Source of the DNA: Bacillota bacterium
Lineage (GTDB): Bacteria; Bacillota; Sulfobacillia; JAJZYS01; JAILZS01
NCBI GenBank assembly: GCA_023512375.1
Contig: JAILZS010000023.1
Location: 1-36,631, forward strand
Length of the DNA stretch: 36,631 nt
Reading direction: 5' to 3'
Shown: piece after piece, positions 14,336-22,750 of the stretch
Numbering within the stretch: the stretch's first letter is position 1
Layout of the letters: each line of letters starts with the position of its first letter
Position numbers and translations under genes: made by a program
The notes under the pieces: model-generated
What the model saw: only the letters and a program-made list of their open reading frames with translations
What the model was told of the DNA's origin: nothing
Databases searched by the model: none

Positions 14336-15441
14336 GGCGCCTCCACCCCTTCCTCCGCGCGCACAAGGCGCAACAGGCGTACGCCCGGCAGCACGGGCAC
14401 CGGCTCGCCCGGGCGGGCGAGGACGACGGCCGTCACGTCCCGGGTGCGGGCAAGGGGCGGCAGGCCCTGGCGCCACGCCTCCGGCATGGGGCCGGTGACG
14501 AGCACGAGGTTCGCGTCGCGCGGCACCGACCACAGGGCGTCCAGGAGGGCGGCGGCGCTGGCCGAGGGCTGGGGCGCCAGGCGCGCCAACACGTCCAACA
14601 GGCGCGTGAGGTGGCGGGGCGAGGCGCCGGGGGGGAGCCGGGTGATCGGCGTGGCCTCGAACGCGACGCCGTTCACCACCAGGCCGACCGGGACGGCGGC
14701 GCGGCAACAGGCCGCAGCCAGGGAGGCGGCGGCCTCGATGACCTGCTCCACGCGCGCGACGTCGGTTCCCGCCCAGTGCGGGACGCGGGTGGCGAGATTG
14801 AGCGCGAGGTGGACCTGGGCCGCCGCGGCGGTAGCGTACTCCCGCGCCATGAGCTGTCCCGTGCGGGCCGTCTGCGGCCAGTGCACGCGGCGCAGGGGAT
14901 CGCCGGGGAGGTAGGGGCGCACTCCCCGGTAGGCCGTGGGGTCCTCGAGCAGGGCGGTATGCTCCACCTCGCCCAGGAGGGTGCGGGTGGAGGCCACCAT
15001 GTCGGCGGCGACCAGGCGCGGGTGGACGAGCATCTCGGCCCGTGCCGCAAGGTCGACGTGGCGTACCACCAGGCCCAGGGGGTCGGTGTACTCCACCCGC
15101 ACGCCCTCGACCCGGTACAGGCCGCGGTGGCGCGGACGGACGGGGTAGTGGCGCACGAGCGCCCCCCGCAGGGGGAGCGCCAGGTGGGCGATGAGCGACC
15201 GTCCCTGGGCGGCGGCGCATTCCAGGTCGGGAGGCAAGGTGATGTAGGCCGTCAGCCACGGCACGGGGAGGATGCCGGCGCGCTCCACGCGCAGGGTAAG
15301 TTCGCCCGCACCGCCGTGGGGGAGGCGGGCGGGGGAGAGGGCCACCCGCACCCGCACCGGCACTGCGGCGGTGCGCGCGTACACGTGCCGTTCCGCCAGG
15401 GCGAGGAGGACGAGGAGGGCGGCCAGCCCCAGGGCGAGCAC
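14332..15441 (-). CDS. DUF58 domain protein, MoxR partner
   Basis: 369 residues from GTG 15441, one base after the moxR stop. One N-terminal membrane segment (LALGLAALLVLLALA), a beta-rich region, then the DUF58 signature RPYLPGDPLRRVHWPQTARTG with the following LMAREY and a vWA-like alpha/beta fold to the C-terminus. RHRGLYRVEGVRVEYTDPLGLV is also typical of the family. DUF58 proteins accompany MoxR AAA ATPases, which are thought to act as chaperones for vWA-type partners in envelope or metal-related assembly. No MIDAS DxSxS is evident. Overlaps the next gene by 4 bp. Confidence 0.88.
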   Translation of the reverse strand: MLALGLAALLVLLALAERHVYARTAAVPVRVRVALSPARLPHGGAGELTLRVERAGILPVPWLTAYITLPPDLECAAAQGRSLIAHLALPLRGALVRHYPVRPRHRGLYRVEGVRVEYTDPLGLVVRHVDLAARAEMLVHPRLVAADMVASTRTLLGEVEHTALLEDPTAYRGVRPYLPGDPLRRVHWPQTARTGQLMAREYATAAAAQVHLALNLATRVPHWAGTDVARVEQVIEAAASLAAACCRAAVPVGLVVNGVAFEATPITRLPPGASPRHLTRLLDVLARLAPQPSASAAALLDALWSVPRDANLVLVTGPMPEAWRQGLPPLARTRDVTAVVLARPGEPVPVLPGVRLLRLVRAEEGVEAP

Positions 15442-15442
15442 G

Positions 15443-16405
15443 CTAGGGCCTCTCCGGCCAGGGCGCCTCGCGCGGTGCCGGGGTGCGGGCCACCACCTCG
15501 GCCACGACGTCGTCCGCCGCCCGCGTCCCTCCGTGGCCGACGACGGCGAGGAGGAGACGGTGGGCGAAGACCGGGACGGCCAGCGCCTGCACGTCGTCGG
15601 GCAGGACGTAGTCGCGACCCGCCATCCACGCCAGCGCCCGTGCCATGCGGGCGAGGGCGAGGCAGGCGCGCGGGCTGGCGCCCAGGGCCACCTGGGGGTG
15701 GTCCCGCGTGGCCTGGGCCAGGGCCACGATGTACCCGGCCACCGCCTCCGACAGGTGGACCGAGGCGGCCGCCGCCTGCGCCGCCAGTACCTGCCCGGCG
15801 TCCGCCTGGGGGAGGAGGTCGGCCACGGGGTCGGCGGGCCGCGGCAGGGCGAGCATGGTGCGCTCGTCGGCGGCGTCCGGGTAGCCCAGGCGGAGCCGGA
15901 CGAGGAAGCGGTCGAGCTCGGCCTCCGGCAGGGGATAGGTGCCCTGGCTCTCCACCGGGTTCTGGGTCGCCACCACCCAGAAGGGCGCCTCTAGGGGGTG
16001 CGTCTCTCCGTCCACCGTCACCTGCCGCTCCTCCATGGCCTCCAGGAGGCTCGACTGGGTGCGGGGGGTGGCGCGGTTGATCTCGTCCACCAGGAGGACG
16101 TGCGCGAACACCGGGCCGGGACGGAAGCGGAAGGCCCGTTCGCCCGGGTCGAAGTACGTGATGCCCGTGACGTCGGAGGGGAGGAGGTCGGGCGTGCACT
16201 GGATACGCCGGAAGGAGAGGGCGAGGCTGCGGGCTACCGCCTTCACCAAGGTGGTCTTGCCCACGCCGGGCACGTCCTCGACCAGCACGTGGCCGCCCGC
16301 CAGGAGGGCGGCCAACAGGAGGTCCACCTCCCGCTCCTTGCCGAGGAGGACGCGCCCCACTTGGGCGCGTGTGCGCCCGAGCCATGCCGCGCCCCTTTCC
16401 GCCAT
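15443..16405 (-). CDS. MoxR-family AAA+ ATPase
   Basis: 320 residues from ATG 16405, chosen for GGAGG five bases upstream (an ATG at 16432 lacks one). Contains LLGKEREVDLLLAALLAGG, Walker A EDVPGVGKTT, RIQCTPDLLPSDVTG, Walker B VLLVDEINRATP, sensor ATQNPVESQGTYPLPEAELDRF, and the lid motif GASPRACLALARMARA, all classic for MoxR. It hydrolyses ATP as a ring chaperone. The gene order moxR-DUF58-DUF4129 is conserved widely. The next gene upstream on the same strand is spmA, 74 bp away, which could place the module in a sporulation-related unit. Confidence 0.92.
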   Translation of the reverse strand: MAERGAAWLGRTRAQVGRVLLGKEREVDLLLAALLAGGHVLVEDVPGVGKTTLVKAVARSLALSFRRIQCTPDLLPSDVTGITYFDPGERAFRFRPGPVFAHVLLVDEINRATPRTQSSLLEAMEERQVTVDGETHPLEAPFWVVATQNPVESQGTYPLPEAELDRFLVRLRLGYPDAADERTMLALPRPADPVADLLPQADAGQVLAAQAAAASVHLSEAVAGYIVALAQATRDHPQVALGASPRACLALARMARALAWMAGRDYVLPDDVQALAVPVFAHRLLLAVVGHGGTRAADDVVAEVVARTPAPREAPWPERP

Positions 16406-16479
16406 GCCGCCTCCGCCCGCCGCCGTCGCCATGGTGGTGGTCGGTTCGCCCCCGGCGCGGCGGTTCCTGCGCCGGGTTC

Positions 16480-17070
16480 TCAGCGACGCGCGAGCGCGCG
16501 CAAGAGGGCGTCGAGGGTGAGGGCGACGGTGCTGGCGGCGGCGGTGGCCACGAGCGTGGTCACCACCACCTCGCCCGGGCGGGTGCTGCCGTACAGGGCG
16601 CGCAGGGCGATCATGGTGGAGGGGAGCAGGGTGATGCTCGTGGTGTTCATGGCCAACAGGGTGCACATGGCCTCGGTGGCCCGTTCCGGCATCGGGTTGT
16701 CGCGCTGCATGGCCTCCATCGCCCTGAGCCCGAAGGGGGTGGCCGCGCTCCCTAGGCCCAGGAGGTTGGCGGCCAGGTTGAGGTGGATCCAGCGCATCGC
16801 CTCCCCGTCCGGGTCGAGGGAGGGGAAGAGCCGGCGGGTGGCCGGTCGCATGAGGCGCGCCAGGGCGTCCACCGCCCCCGCCTCGCGCGCGATGCGGGTG
16901 AGGCCCAGCCACAGGGCCATGACGCCCAACAGCTCGAACGCCGTGGTGACGGCGTTCTGCGCCGCCTTGGCGCTCTCCGCCGCCACGGCGCCGGCGTGGC
17001 CGGTGGCGGCCGCGTACGCTACGGCGCCCAGGAGCATGAGCGCCCAAAGCCACGAGATCACCGCGCGCAC
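16480..17070 (-). CDS. spmA: Spore maturation protein SpmA (nucleoside-recognition membrane domain)
   Basis: 196 residues from GTG 17070 behind GGAGGAG. Strong resemblance to B. subtilis SpmA along the whole length: MRAVISWLWALMLLG start, FELLGVMALWLGLTRIAREAG, NLAANLLGLGSAATPFGLRAM and LLAMNTTSITLLPSTMIALR. Membrane protein with about four to five helices. SpmA with SpmB is needed for dehydration of the spore core. The companion spmB, normally directly downstream, is not here; the next gene on the strand encodes a MoxR ATPase. Presence argues that the organism forms endospores. Divergent from selA. Confidence 0.92.
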   Translation of the reverse strand: MRAVISWLWALMLLGAVAYAAATGHAGAVAAESAKAAQNAVTTAFELLGVMALWLGLTRIAREAGAVDALARLMRPATRRLFPSLDPDGEAMRWIHLNLAANLLGLGSAATPFGLRAMEAMQRDNPMPERATEAMCTLLAMNTTSITLLPSTMIALRALYGSTRPGEVVVTTLVATAAASTVALTLDALLRALARR

Positions 17071-17134
17071 CTCTCCTCCGCCCCGCCATACGCGGCCGGG
17101 GCGCCGCCCATGCCCGTCGGGAGGGCGGGGGCGT

Positions 17135-17164
17135 TTGCCAAGGCACCGCGGCGGCCGCTATACC
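17135..17164 (+). promoter_or_regulatory. Promoter upstream of selA
   Basis: TTGCCA (17135-17140), 18-bp spacer, TATACC (17159-17164). The predicted start near 17171 leaves a ~20-nt leader containing GGGAGG and AGGAGG. Confidence 0.5.
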
Positions 17165-17189
17165 GGTAGGGAGGCGGCAGTGAGGAGGG

Positions 17190-18602
17190 ATGGCGGTGGG
17201 CGACGGCATTCCCGGGGCGGCCGACCCGCGCCGCTCCCTGCCCGCCGTGCACCGGGTGCTGGCGGCGCCGGCCCTCGCCCGCCTGGCGGACGTGCCTCCG
17301 GCCATGCGGCGGGAGGCGGCGGCGGCGGCGCTGGCCCGCGCCCGACGCCGGCTCACCGCCGGCGAAGGGCCGGCGCCGGGGCCGGACGAGCTGGCGGCGG
17401 CGGCGGCGGCCGACCTGGAGGGGCGACGCCGGCCTTCGCTGCGCAGGGTGGTGAACGCCACGGGGGTGGTGCTGCACACGAACCTGGGGCGGGCCGTGCT
17501 GGCGCCCCAGGCCGTGGCGGCCGCAGCCGAGGCGGCCTCGGCGTACACGAACCTGGAGTTCGACCTCGGGGCGGGGGAGCGGGGCAGCCGCAGCGCCCAC
17601 GTGGAGGAACTCCTGTGCCAGCTCACCGGGGCCGAAGCGGCATACGTGGTGAACAACAACGCTGGGGCGGTGTTCCTGTTCCTGCGCGCCATGGCCCAGG
17701 GGCGCGAAGTGGTGGTGTCGCGTGGCGAGCTGGTGGAGATCGGCGGCAGCTTCCGGGTGCCCGACGTGATGGCCGAGAGCGGCGCCCGCCTGGTGGAGGT
17801 GGGGACGACCAACCGCACCCACCGGGCCGACTACGAGCGCGCCCTGGGGCCGGAGACGGCGGGGCTGTTCAAGGCCCACCCCTCGAACTTCCGCGTGCGG
17901 GGCTTCACGGCCGAAGTGTCGCCCGCGGAGCTCGCCTCCCTCGCCCATACCCACGGCCTGTGGGCGGCCATGGACCTCGGAAGCGGCCTCCTGGTGCCGG
18001 CCGCGGGCCTGGACGAGCCGGTGGTGGCCGATCTCGTGGCGAGCGGCCTGGACGCGGTCATGTTCAGCGGCGACAAGCTCCTGGGCGGACCGCAGTGCGG
18101 CGTCGTGGCCGGGCGGCGGGAGGTGGTGGAGCGGGTGCGCCGCCACCCCCTGGCGCGCGCTCTGCGCGTCGACAAGATGACCCTCGCCGCGCTGGCCGCC
18201 ACGTTGGCCCTGTACCGCGACGGGCGCGCGTCCGAGGTGCCCACCCTGGCCATGCTCTCCCTGGGGGAGCGCGAGCTCGCCCGCCGCGCCCTCGCGCTGG
18301 CGCGCGCCCTTCGGCGCGACCTGGGCGGACGGGCGGAGGTGGGCGTGGCGCGGCACACGTCGCGTGCCGGCGGCGGCAGCGCGCCCGACGCCCCGCTTCC
18401 CACCGCCTTGGTCACCGTGCGCCCCCTCGCCTTCTCCGCCCACCGCCTGGCCCGACGCCTGCGGCTGGGCGAGCCGCCCGTGGTGGCGCGCGTGTGGGAG
18501 GACGCGGTGGTCGTCGACCCCCGCACCCTCCTTCCGGGCGAGGCGCGCATCGTGCGCGAGCGCCTGCGGTCCGCGCTGGCGGAGGAAGGCGAGGGTACGT
18601 AG
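17190..18602 (+). CDS. selA: L-seryl-tRNA(Sec) selenium transferase
   Basis: 470 residues from ATG 17190; GTG 17196 may be the true start because AGGAGG at 17183-17188 is then 7 nt away. PLP enzyme with the SelA-specific N-terminus (SLPAVHRVL), VVNATGVVLHTNLGRA, FDLGAGERGSRS, the AYVVNNNAGAV segment, EIGGSFRVPDVM, and the PLP Lys in FSGDKLLGGPQCG. Length is normal. It converts seryl-tRNA(Sec) to selenocysteyl-tRNA(Sec) using selenophosphate. The usual neighbours selB, selD and the tRNA-Sec gene are not in this window, so the pathway is either dispersed or incomplete. Confidence 0.93.
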   Translation: MAVGDGIPGAADPRRSLPAVHRVLAAPALARLADVPPAMRREAAAAALARARRRLTAGEGPAPGPDELAAAAAADLEGRRRPSLRRVVNATGVVLHTNLGRAVLAPQAVAAAAEAASAYTNLEFDLGAGERGSRSAHVEELLCQLTGAEAAYVVNNNAGAVFLFLRAMAQGREVVVSRGELVEIGGSFRVPDVMAESGARLVEVGTTNRTHRADYERALGPETAGLFKAHPSNFRVRGFTAEVSPAELASLAHTHGLWAAMDLGSGLLVPAAGLDEPVVADLVASGLDAVMFSGDKLLGGPQCGVVAGRREVVERVRRHPLARALRVDKMTLAALAATLALYRDGRASEVPTLAMLSLGERELARRALALARALRRDLGGRAEVGVARHTSRAGGGSAPDAPLPTALVTVRPLAFSAHRLARRLRLGEPPVVARVWEDAVVVDPRTLLPGEARIVRERLRSALAEEGEGT

Positions 18603-18618
18603 CGCGCCTGCGGGGCCG

Positions 18619-18649
18619 CCTGCCGGCGATGGCAGAATGCGCCGGCAGG
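18619..18649 (+). terminator. Hairpin after selA
   Basis: Perfect 10-bp stem CCTGCCGGCG (18619-18628) with CGCCGGCAGG (18640-18649), 11-nt loop, 16 nt after the selA stop. No T-run. Terminator-like, or an operator for the next gene. Confidence 0.5.
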
Positions 18650-18727
18650 TAGGGGCGCAAGCGGGCGCGAAGAACGCGCGAGGGTTGTCGTCCGGCCTCG
18701 GCAGCGCCCGCGCCATGGAGGTGGAAC

Positions 18728-20722
18728 GTGTCGCCGCTGTTCGTCCCCACCGCCCTCGTCTACCTCGGCGTCCCGGGCCTGGCCCTGTACGTGCTCGTCG
18801 GCCTGGTCGCCCTCGCCGTGTTCGCCTGGGAGGTGTCCGAGCGCCTGCACCTGGTGGCGCGCGGCAAGCCCGAGGCCCGCTTCGATCGCCTCGGCGCGCG
18901 CCTGGGCACCGTGCTGGCCAACGTCTTCGGCCAGCGGCGGCTGCTCCGCGACCCCTACTCGGGGCCCATGCACGCCGCCATCTTTTGGGGCTTTCTCGTG
19001 CTCCTGATCGGGAACCTGAACTTCCTCGTCGCGCCCTTCTTCGGCCGCGTCCTCCTTCCCCCGCTGGCGGGCGGCGCCTACCCCGTCTTCGCTCTCAGCC
19101 AGGACCTTGCCGAAGACGCCGTCATCGTCGCCGTCCTCGCCGCTTGGTACAAGCGCTGGGTCATGCGCCCCGAGCGCCTGGAGCGCAACGTCGACGCCCT
19201 CTTGCTGCTCGTGCTCATCTTCGCCCTCATGGCCACCGACCTGGGGATGAACGCCCTGCGCTTCGCCCTGCGGCCCGATCCGGCCATGGCCTTCTCCCCC
19301 GGCGCGCACCTCATCGCGCTGGCCTTGGGCGGGATCCCCGCCGTCTGGGCGCGCGACCTGTACGCCGCCCTGTTCGCCCTCCACTACGCGGCCTTCCTCG
19401 CCATCCTGGTGGAGATCCCGCGCAGCAAGCATTTCCACATCTTCCTGGCGCCGGTGAACGTGCTGGCGCGCGACGGTCGCCCCAAGGGCGGGCGCATCGT
19501 TCCCATCCGATTCGAGGACGAGAGCCTCGACCACTTCGGCGCCGGCCGCATCGAGGACCTGAGCTGGAAGCACCTTCTGGACACGTTCACCTGCACCGAG
19601 TGCGGCCGCTGCCAGGACGCGTGCCCCGCCTGGTCGAGCGGCAAGCCCCTGTCCCCCAAGCGCCTCATGGTTGACCTGCGCGACCACCTCGTGGCGAGCG
19701 AGAACGTGCCGCCGGATGAGCGCCCGCCGCTCGCGGGGGGCGTCATCTCCGAGGAGGTGCTGTGGGCTTGCACCACGTGCCGGGCGTGCGAGGAGGCCTG
19801 CCCGGTGTTCAACGAGCATGTGCCGGACATCGTCGACATGCGGCGCTACCTCGTGCTCACCGAGGGACGTGCGCCGGCTGAGGCGCAGAGCTACTTCCAG
19901 AACCTGGAGAAGGCGCGCAACCCCTGGGGGCGTGACCCGTTCGACCGCGGCGCCTGGCTTCGGGATCTCGGCGTGCCGACGGTGGACGAGGTGGAGGGGG
20001 AGATCGACTACCTGTACTGGGTCGGGTGCGCGGGCGCGTACGACGACCGCGCCCGGCGGGTCACCGAGGCGGTGGTGCGCATCCTACGGGCTACCGGCAC
20101 GCGGTTCGCCGTCCTGGGGGCGAACGAGGGTTGCACGGGCGAGGCGGCGCGCCGCCTGGGCAACGAGTACCTGTTCCAGACCCTGCGGGACGACAACCGT
20201 GAGCGTATTCTGGCCGCCCGGCCGCGCCGCATCCTGGTCACGTGCCCCCATTGCTTCAACACCTTCCGCCACGAATACGGCTTGGAAGGGGTGGAGGTGG
20301 TCCACCACGCCGTCTTCCTGGAGGAGATGGTGCGCACGGGGGCGCTCAGGCTCAGGCCGCAGGCCGAAGGACGCCGCATCACCTACCACGATCCCTGCTA
20401 CCTCGGGCGGTACAACGACGTGTACGACGCGCCGCGCGCCCTCATCGGCGCCGTGGGAGCGCAGGGGGTGGAGATGGTCCGCCACCGGGAGCGCGGCCTG
20501 TGCTGCGGCGCAGGCGGCGGCCGCATGTGGCTGGAGGAGGATCGCCACCAGCGGGTCAACGCCCTGCGCGTGACCGAGGCCCTGGACACCGGCGCGGACA
20601 CGATCGCCACCGCCTGTCCCTTCTGCCTGGTGATGCTCAAGGACGGCCTGAACGAGCGGGGCGAGGAGGGCGTGGAGGCCAAGGACGTGGCCGAACTGGT
20701 GGCCGAGGCGCTCGAGCCCTGA
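18728..20722 (+). CDS. Membrane Fe-S oxidoreductase, heterodisulfide-reductase-like (FadF/EtfQO-linked type)
   Basis: 664 residues from GTG 18728, GGAGG five bases upstream. The N-terminal ~250 residues form a NarI-like membrane domain of five to six helices with several His (HAAIFWGF, LHYAAFLAI, SKHFHIF) that could bind heme b. Then come two [4Fe-4S] motifs, CTECGRCQDACP and CTTCRACEEACP, and two CCG domains: GCTGEAARRLG with CPHCFNTF, and HDPCYLGR with LCCGAGGGRMW and CPFC. This layout matches the Fe-S reductases that pass electrons from electron-transfer flavoprotein and acyl-CoA dehydrogenases to menaquinone. No etf or acyl-CoA dehydrogenase genes are adjacent. Function by family and moderately sure. 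Confidence 0.87.
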   Translation: MSPLFVPTALVYLGVPGLALYVLVGLVALAVFAWEVSERLHLVARGKPEARFDRLGARLGTVLANVFGQRRLLRDPYSGPMHAAIFWGFLVLLIGNLNFLVAPFFGRVLLPPLAGGAYPVFALSQDLAEDAVIVAVLAAWYKRWVMRPERLERNVDALLLLVLIFALMATDLGMNALRFALRPDPAMAFSPGAHLIALALGGIPAVWARDLYAALFALHYAAFLAILVEIPRSKHFHIFLAPVNVLARDGRPKGGRIVPIRFEDESLDHFGAGRIEDLSWKHLLDTFTCTECGRCQDACPAWSSGKPLSPKRLMVDLRDHLVASENVPPDERPPLAGGVISEEVLWACTTCRACEEACPVFNEHVPDIVDMRRYLVLTEGRAPAEAQSYFQNLEKARNPWGRDPFDRGAWLRDLGVPTVDEVEGEIDYLYWVGCAGAYDDRARRVTEAVVRILRATGTRFAVLGANEGCTGEAARRLGNEYLFQTLRDDNRERILAARPRRILVTCPHCFNTFRHEYGLEGVEVVHHAVFLEEMVRTGALRLRPQAEGRRITYHDPCYLGRYNDVYDAPRALIGAVGAQGVEMVRHRERGLCCGAGGGRMWLEEDRHQRVNALRVTEALDTGADTIATACPFCLVMLKDGLNERGEEGVEAKDVAELVAEALEP

Positions 20723-20779
20723 GGCGGGCCGCATGTCCCGACCCACGCCCGCATAGGGTCGCCTGCGGGGGTGGGGGGC

Positions 20780-21832
20780 GTGAGGCGTCCCGTGGGCGCG
20801 ATCCTGCTCGGGGTCTTTCTCGTGCTGCAGCTGGTGGTGCGCCGCGCCCACCTGTGGCAGGTCATCCCCGCCTGGCACGCGAGCCCGGGCGGGGCACCGG
20901 TGTGGCGTGCCGTGGCGCCCGAGGCCACTGTCGACGCCGGGAGCGCGGTCGGAGGGGTCGTGCTGGCGGCCGGCGATGGCCGGGCGTGGCTGGTGCCCGC
21001 GGCCGGGCCGCCCCGCGCGCGGCTGTTGGCCACGCGCGCCGTCGACCAGCTCCTGCCCGGGGGCGTCTGGGTGCGGGCGCGCCTCGCCAACGTGGGCGGC
21101 ACCTGGCGCCTGGTGGAGGTGGCGGGGGCGCCGGCGTGGGTGAGCCCGGACGGGCGGGCGGCCGCCCTGTACGACCGCCGAGAGGACAGCCTGTGGGCCA
21201 TCCTCGCCACCGACGTGCGCCCGCGCCCCCTTGGGGAGGCCGACCCCCGCGCGCCTGGCGCGCTTGTCTGGTCGGCGGGCGGCGATCGCCTGGCCTACCT
21301 ATCCGGGCGGCGGGGGACGCTCTGGTCGTGGCGGGTCGGCACCTACGCCGTCGCCGTGCCAGGGGCACAGGGGCGCCCGCTGGCCGTGCGGCGCGACGGC
21401 GCCCTCCTCCTGGCCGACGCGGCCGGGGCGCCCGCCCTGTACCTGCCGGCGGCGCGGGCGACCGTGCCGATCGCCCAGGGCCGGGTGATCAGCGCCTCCC
21501 CCGGGGGCGACTACGCCGTCTTGGCGTACGCGGGCCGCACCTATCTCACCGACCTGGAGGACGGGCGGGCCGCCACCCTGCCCCTGACCGGCGGCGACCT
21601 GGCCCAGGCGGTGTGGGGTACGGACGGTACCGTCGCCCTGCTGCGCCGCGGCCGAGCGGGGAGGGCGCCCGGCGTCCTCCTGGCCTCCCTGTCCGGCGCG
21701 GCGCACCCGCTCGCGCTACCCGGCCGGCCCGTGGCCTTGGTGGCCTTGGAGGGGGAGCGGCTCGTGTGCGTCGTCCGCCGCGCCGGCAAGGTGCGCACCT
21801 ACGCGGGTACGGTGCGCGCCGGGACCGCCTAG
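20780..21832 (+). CDS. Membrane-anchored protein with propeller-like repeats
   Basis: 350 residues from GTG 20780 (GTG 20771 is an alternative; a GGGGGG run sits just before 20780). One N-terminal membrane segment (VGAILLGVFLVLQLVV), the rest outside. The body shows degenerate ~40-residue repeats of the kind PDGRAAALYDRREDSLWAI, GGDRLAYLSGRRGTLWSW and GGDYAVLAYAGRTYL, suggesting a TolB/WD40-like beta-propeller. I do not recognise a specific family. No catalytic motif, Cys or lipobox. It starts 57 bp after the Fe-S oxidoreductase and could share its transcript; it converges with the NYN gene. Confidence 0.7.
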   Translation: MRRPVGAILLGVFLVLQLVVRRAHLWQVIPAWHASPGGAPVWRAVAPEATVDAGSAVGGVVLAAGDGRAWLVPAAGPPRARLLATRAVDQLLPGGVWVRARLANVGGTWRLVEVAGAPAWVSPDGRAAALYDRREDSLWAILATDVRPRPLGEADPRAPGALVWSAGGDRLAYLSGRRGTLWSWRVGTYAVAVPGAQGRPLAVRRDGALLLADAAGAPALYLPAARATVPIAQGRVISASPGGDYAVLAYAGRTYLTDLEDGRAATLPLTGGDLAQAVWGTDGTVALLRRGRAGRAPGVLLASLSGAAHPLALPGRPVALVALEGERLVCVVRRAGKVRTYAGTVRAGTA

Positions 21833-21858
21833 GGCGGCCCCGGCGCGCGCGGGCGCGG

Positions 21859-22641
21859 TCAGCGCTGGGCGGGCGGCGCGCTCAGCATCTGGGGCGGTAG
21901 GGGGGGCGGCTCGTGCCGGCCTAGAAGCGAGCCGCCCTGGGTGGGGATGATGCGCGGCCGGTTCGTGCGGATAGGGAGGGGGGAGCGGGGGACGGCGGCG
22001 CTTCCGGTGACGGGGCGGGGGCGCGCGGGGGCGGCCGCCGTCCCACCGCCCGGGAGCGACCCCGGCGCCGAAGCGTCGTCGGTCCCGCCACCGGCCGCGC
22101 CGGCCGCGGTCGGCGCCTCCTCGGGCCCGGCGCTGGCGGGCGAGGGCTTCTCCACCAGGTCGCGCAGGTCCTCGAGATACAGGTAGCGGTCCATGGCGTT
22201 GACCAGATCGTAGGCGGCCATCGCGTGCACGCCCAAGCCCTCGATACGCTTTCCGCGCCCGCGCAGGTACTCGACGGCACGCTCGAAGTCGCCGTCGCCG
22301 GAGATGAGGACTGCACGGTCGTACAGGTCGGCTGTGGTGAGCATGTCGATCACGATCTCGATGTCGAGGTTTGCCTTGCGGATCGTCTGCCCCGTCTCCT
22401 GGTCGACGATCTCCTTGACCACCTTCCGCCGCACGGTGTACCCCATGCCGGTCAGGGCACGCAGGAAGCCCTCCATGCCCGGGTCCATCGGGTTCGTGAC
22501 CGACGTGTAGTAAAAGGCATTGTACACCTGGGCTTGGGAAGCGTAGAATTCATACACCTTTCGATAGTCGATATGCCAACCCATCTTCCGCTGAGCGTAG
22601 AACATGTTGGCGCCGTCGATGAAAATGGCGATACGCTCCAT
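21859..22641 (-). CDS. NYN-domain (LabA/DUF88-like) predicted ribonuclease
   Basis: 260 residues from ATG 22641, GGGAGGG upstream. The N-terminal ~165 residues are a NYN (PIN-like) domain with the acidic metal-binding residues: FIDGANMFY at the start, the Asp of KANLDIEIVIDML, and ISGDGDFERAVEYLRGRGK, followed by GLGVHAMAAYDLVNAMD. LabA-like NYN proteins are thought to be RNases. The remaining ~95 residues are a low-complexity Ala/Gly/Pro tail ending RPRIIPTQGGSLLGRHEPPPLPP, likely disordered and a possible RNA or protein contact. The 5' part and its upstream region are much less GC-rich than the surroundings. Divergent from the DUF1599 gene. Confidence 0.87.
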   Translation of the reverse strand: MERIAIFIDGANMFYAQRKMGWHIDYRKVYEFYASQAQVYNAFYYTSVTNPMDPGMEGFLRALTGMGYTVRRKVVKEIVDQETGQTIRKANLDIEIVIDMLTTADLYDRAVLISGDGDFERAVEYLRGRGKRIEGLGVHAMAAYDLVNAMDRYLYLEDLRDLVEKPSPASAGPEEAPTAAGAAGGGTDDASAPGSLPGGGTAAAPARPRPVTGSAAVPRSPLPIRTNRPRIIPTQGGSLLGRHEPPPLPPQMLSAPPAQR

Positions 22642-22676
22642 GGGGTGGTTCCCTCCCCCTTTGGACCTCGGTGCCG

Positions 22677-22705
22677 GGTATATCGTACTATATTTCACAG
22701 CCCAA
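22677..22705 (-). promoter_or_regulatory. Promoter of the NYN gene (minus strand)
   Basis: On the minus strand TTGGGC (22705-22700), 17-bp spacer, TATACC (22682-22677). It lies in an unusually AT-rich spacer that also contains TATATT-type hexamers which might serve the divergent gene. Confidence 0.45.
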
Positions 22706-22750
22706 GTGGGGAACTCGAATATGGAAGGCAATACCATAGGAGGCGGCGAC

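Noticed and set aside
14336-15259. Minus-strand open frame extending upstream of the DUF4129 gene
   Set aside because: It overlaps the DUF58 gene out of frame; the DUF4129 gene starts at GTG 14335 in a 4-bp overlap.
16406-17818. Minus-strand open frame extending far upstream of moxR
   Set aside because: The extra part overlaps spmA and selA in other frames and encodes Arg/Ala-rich low complexity; moxR starts at 16405 with its own ribosome binding site.
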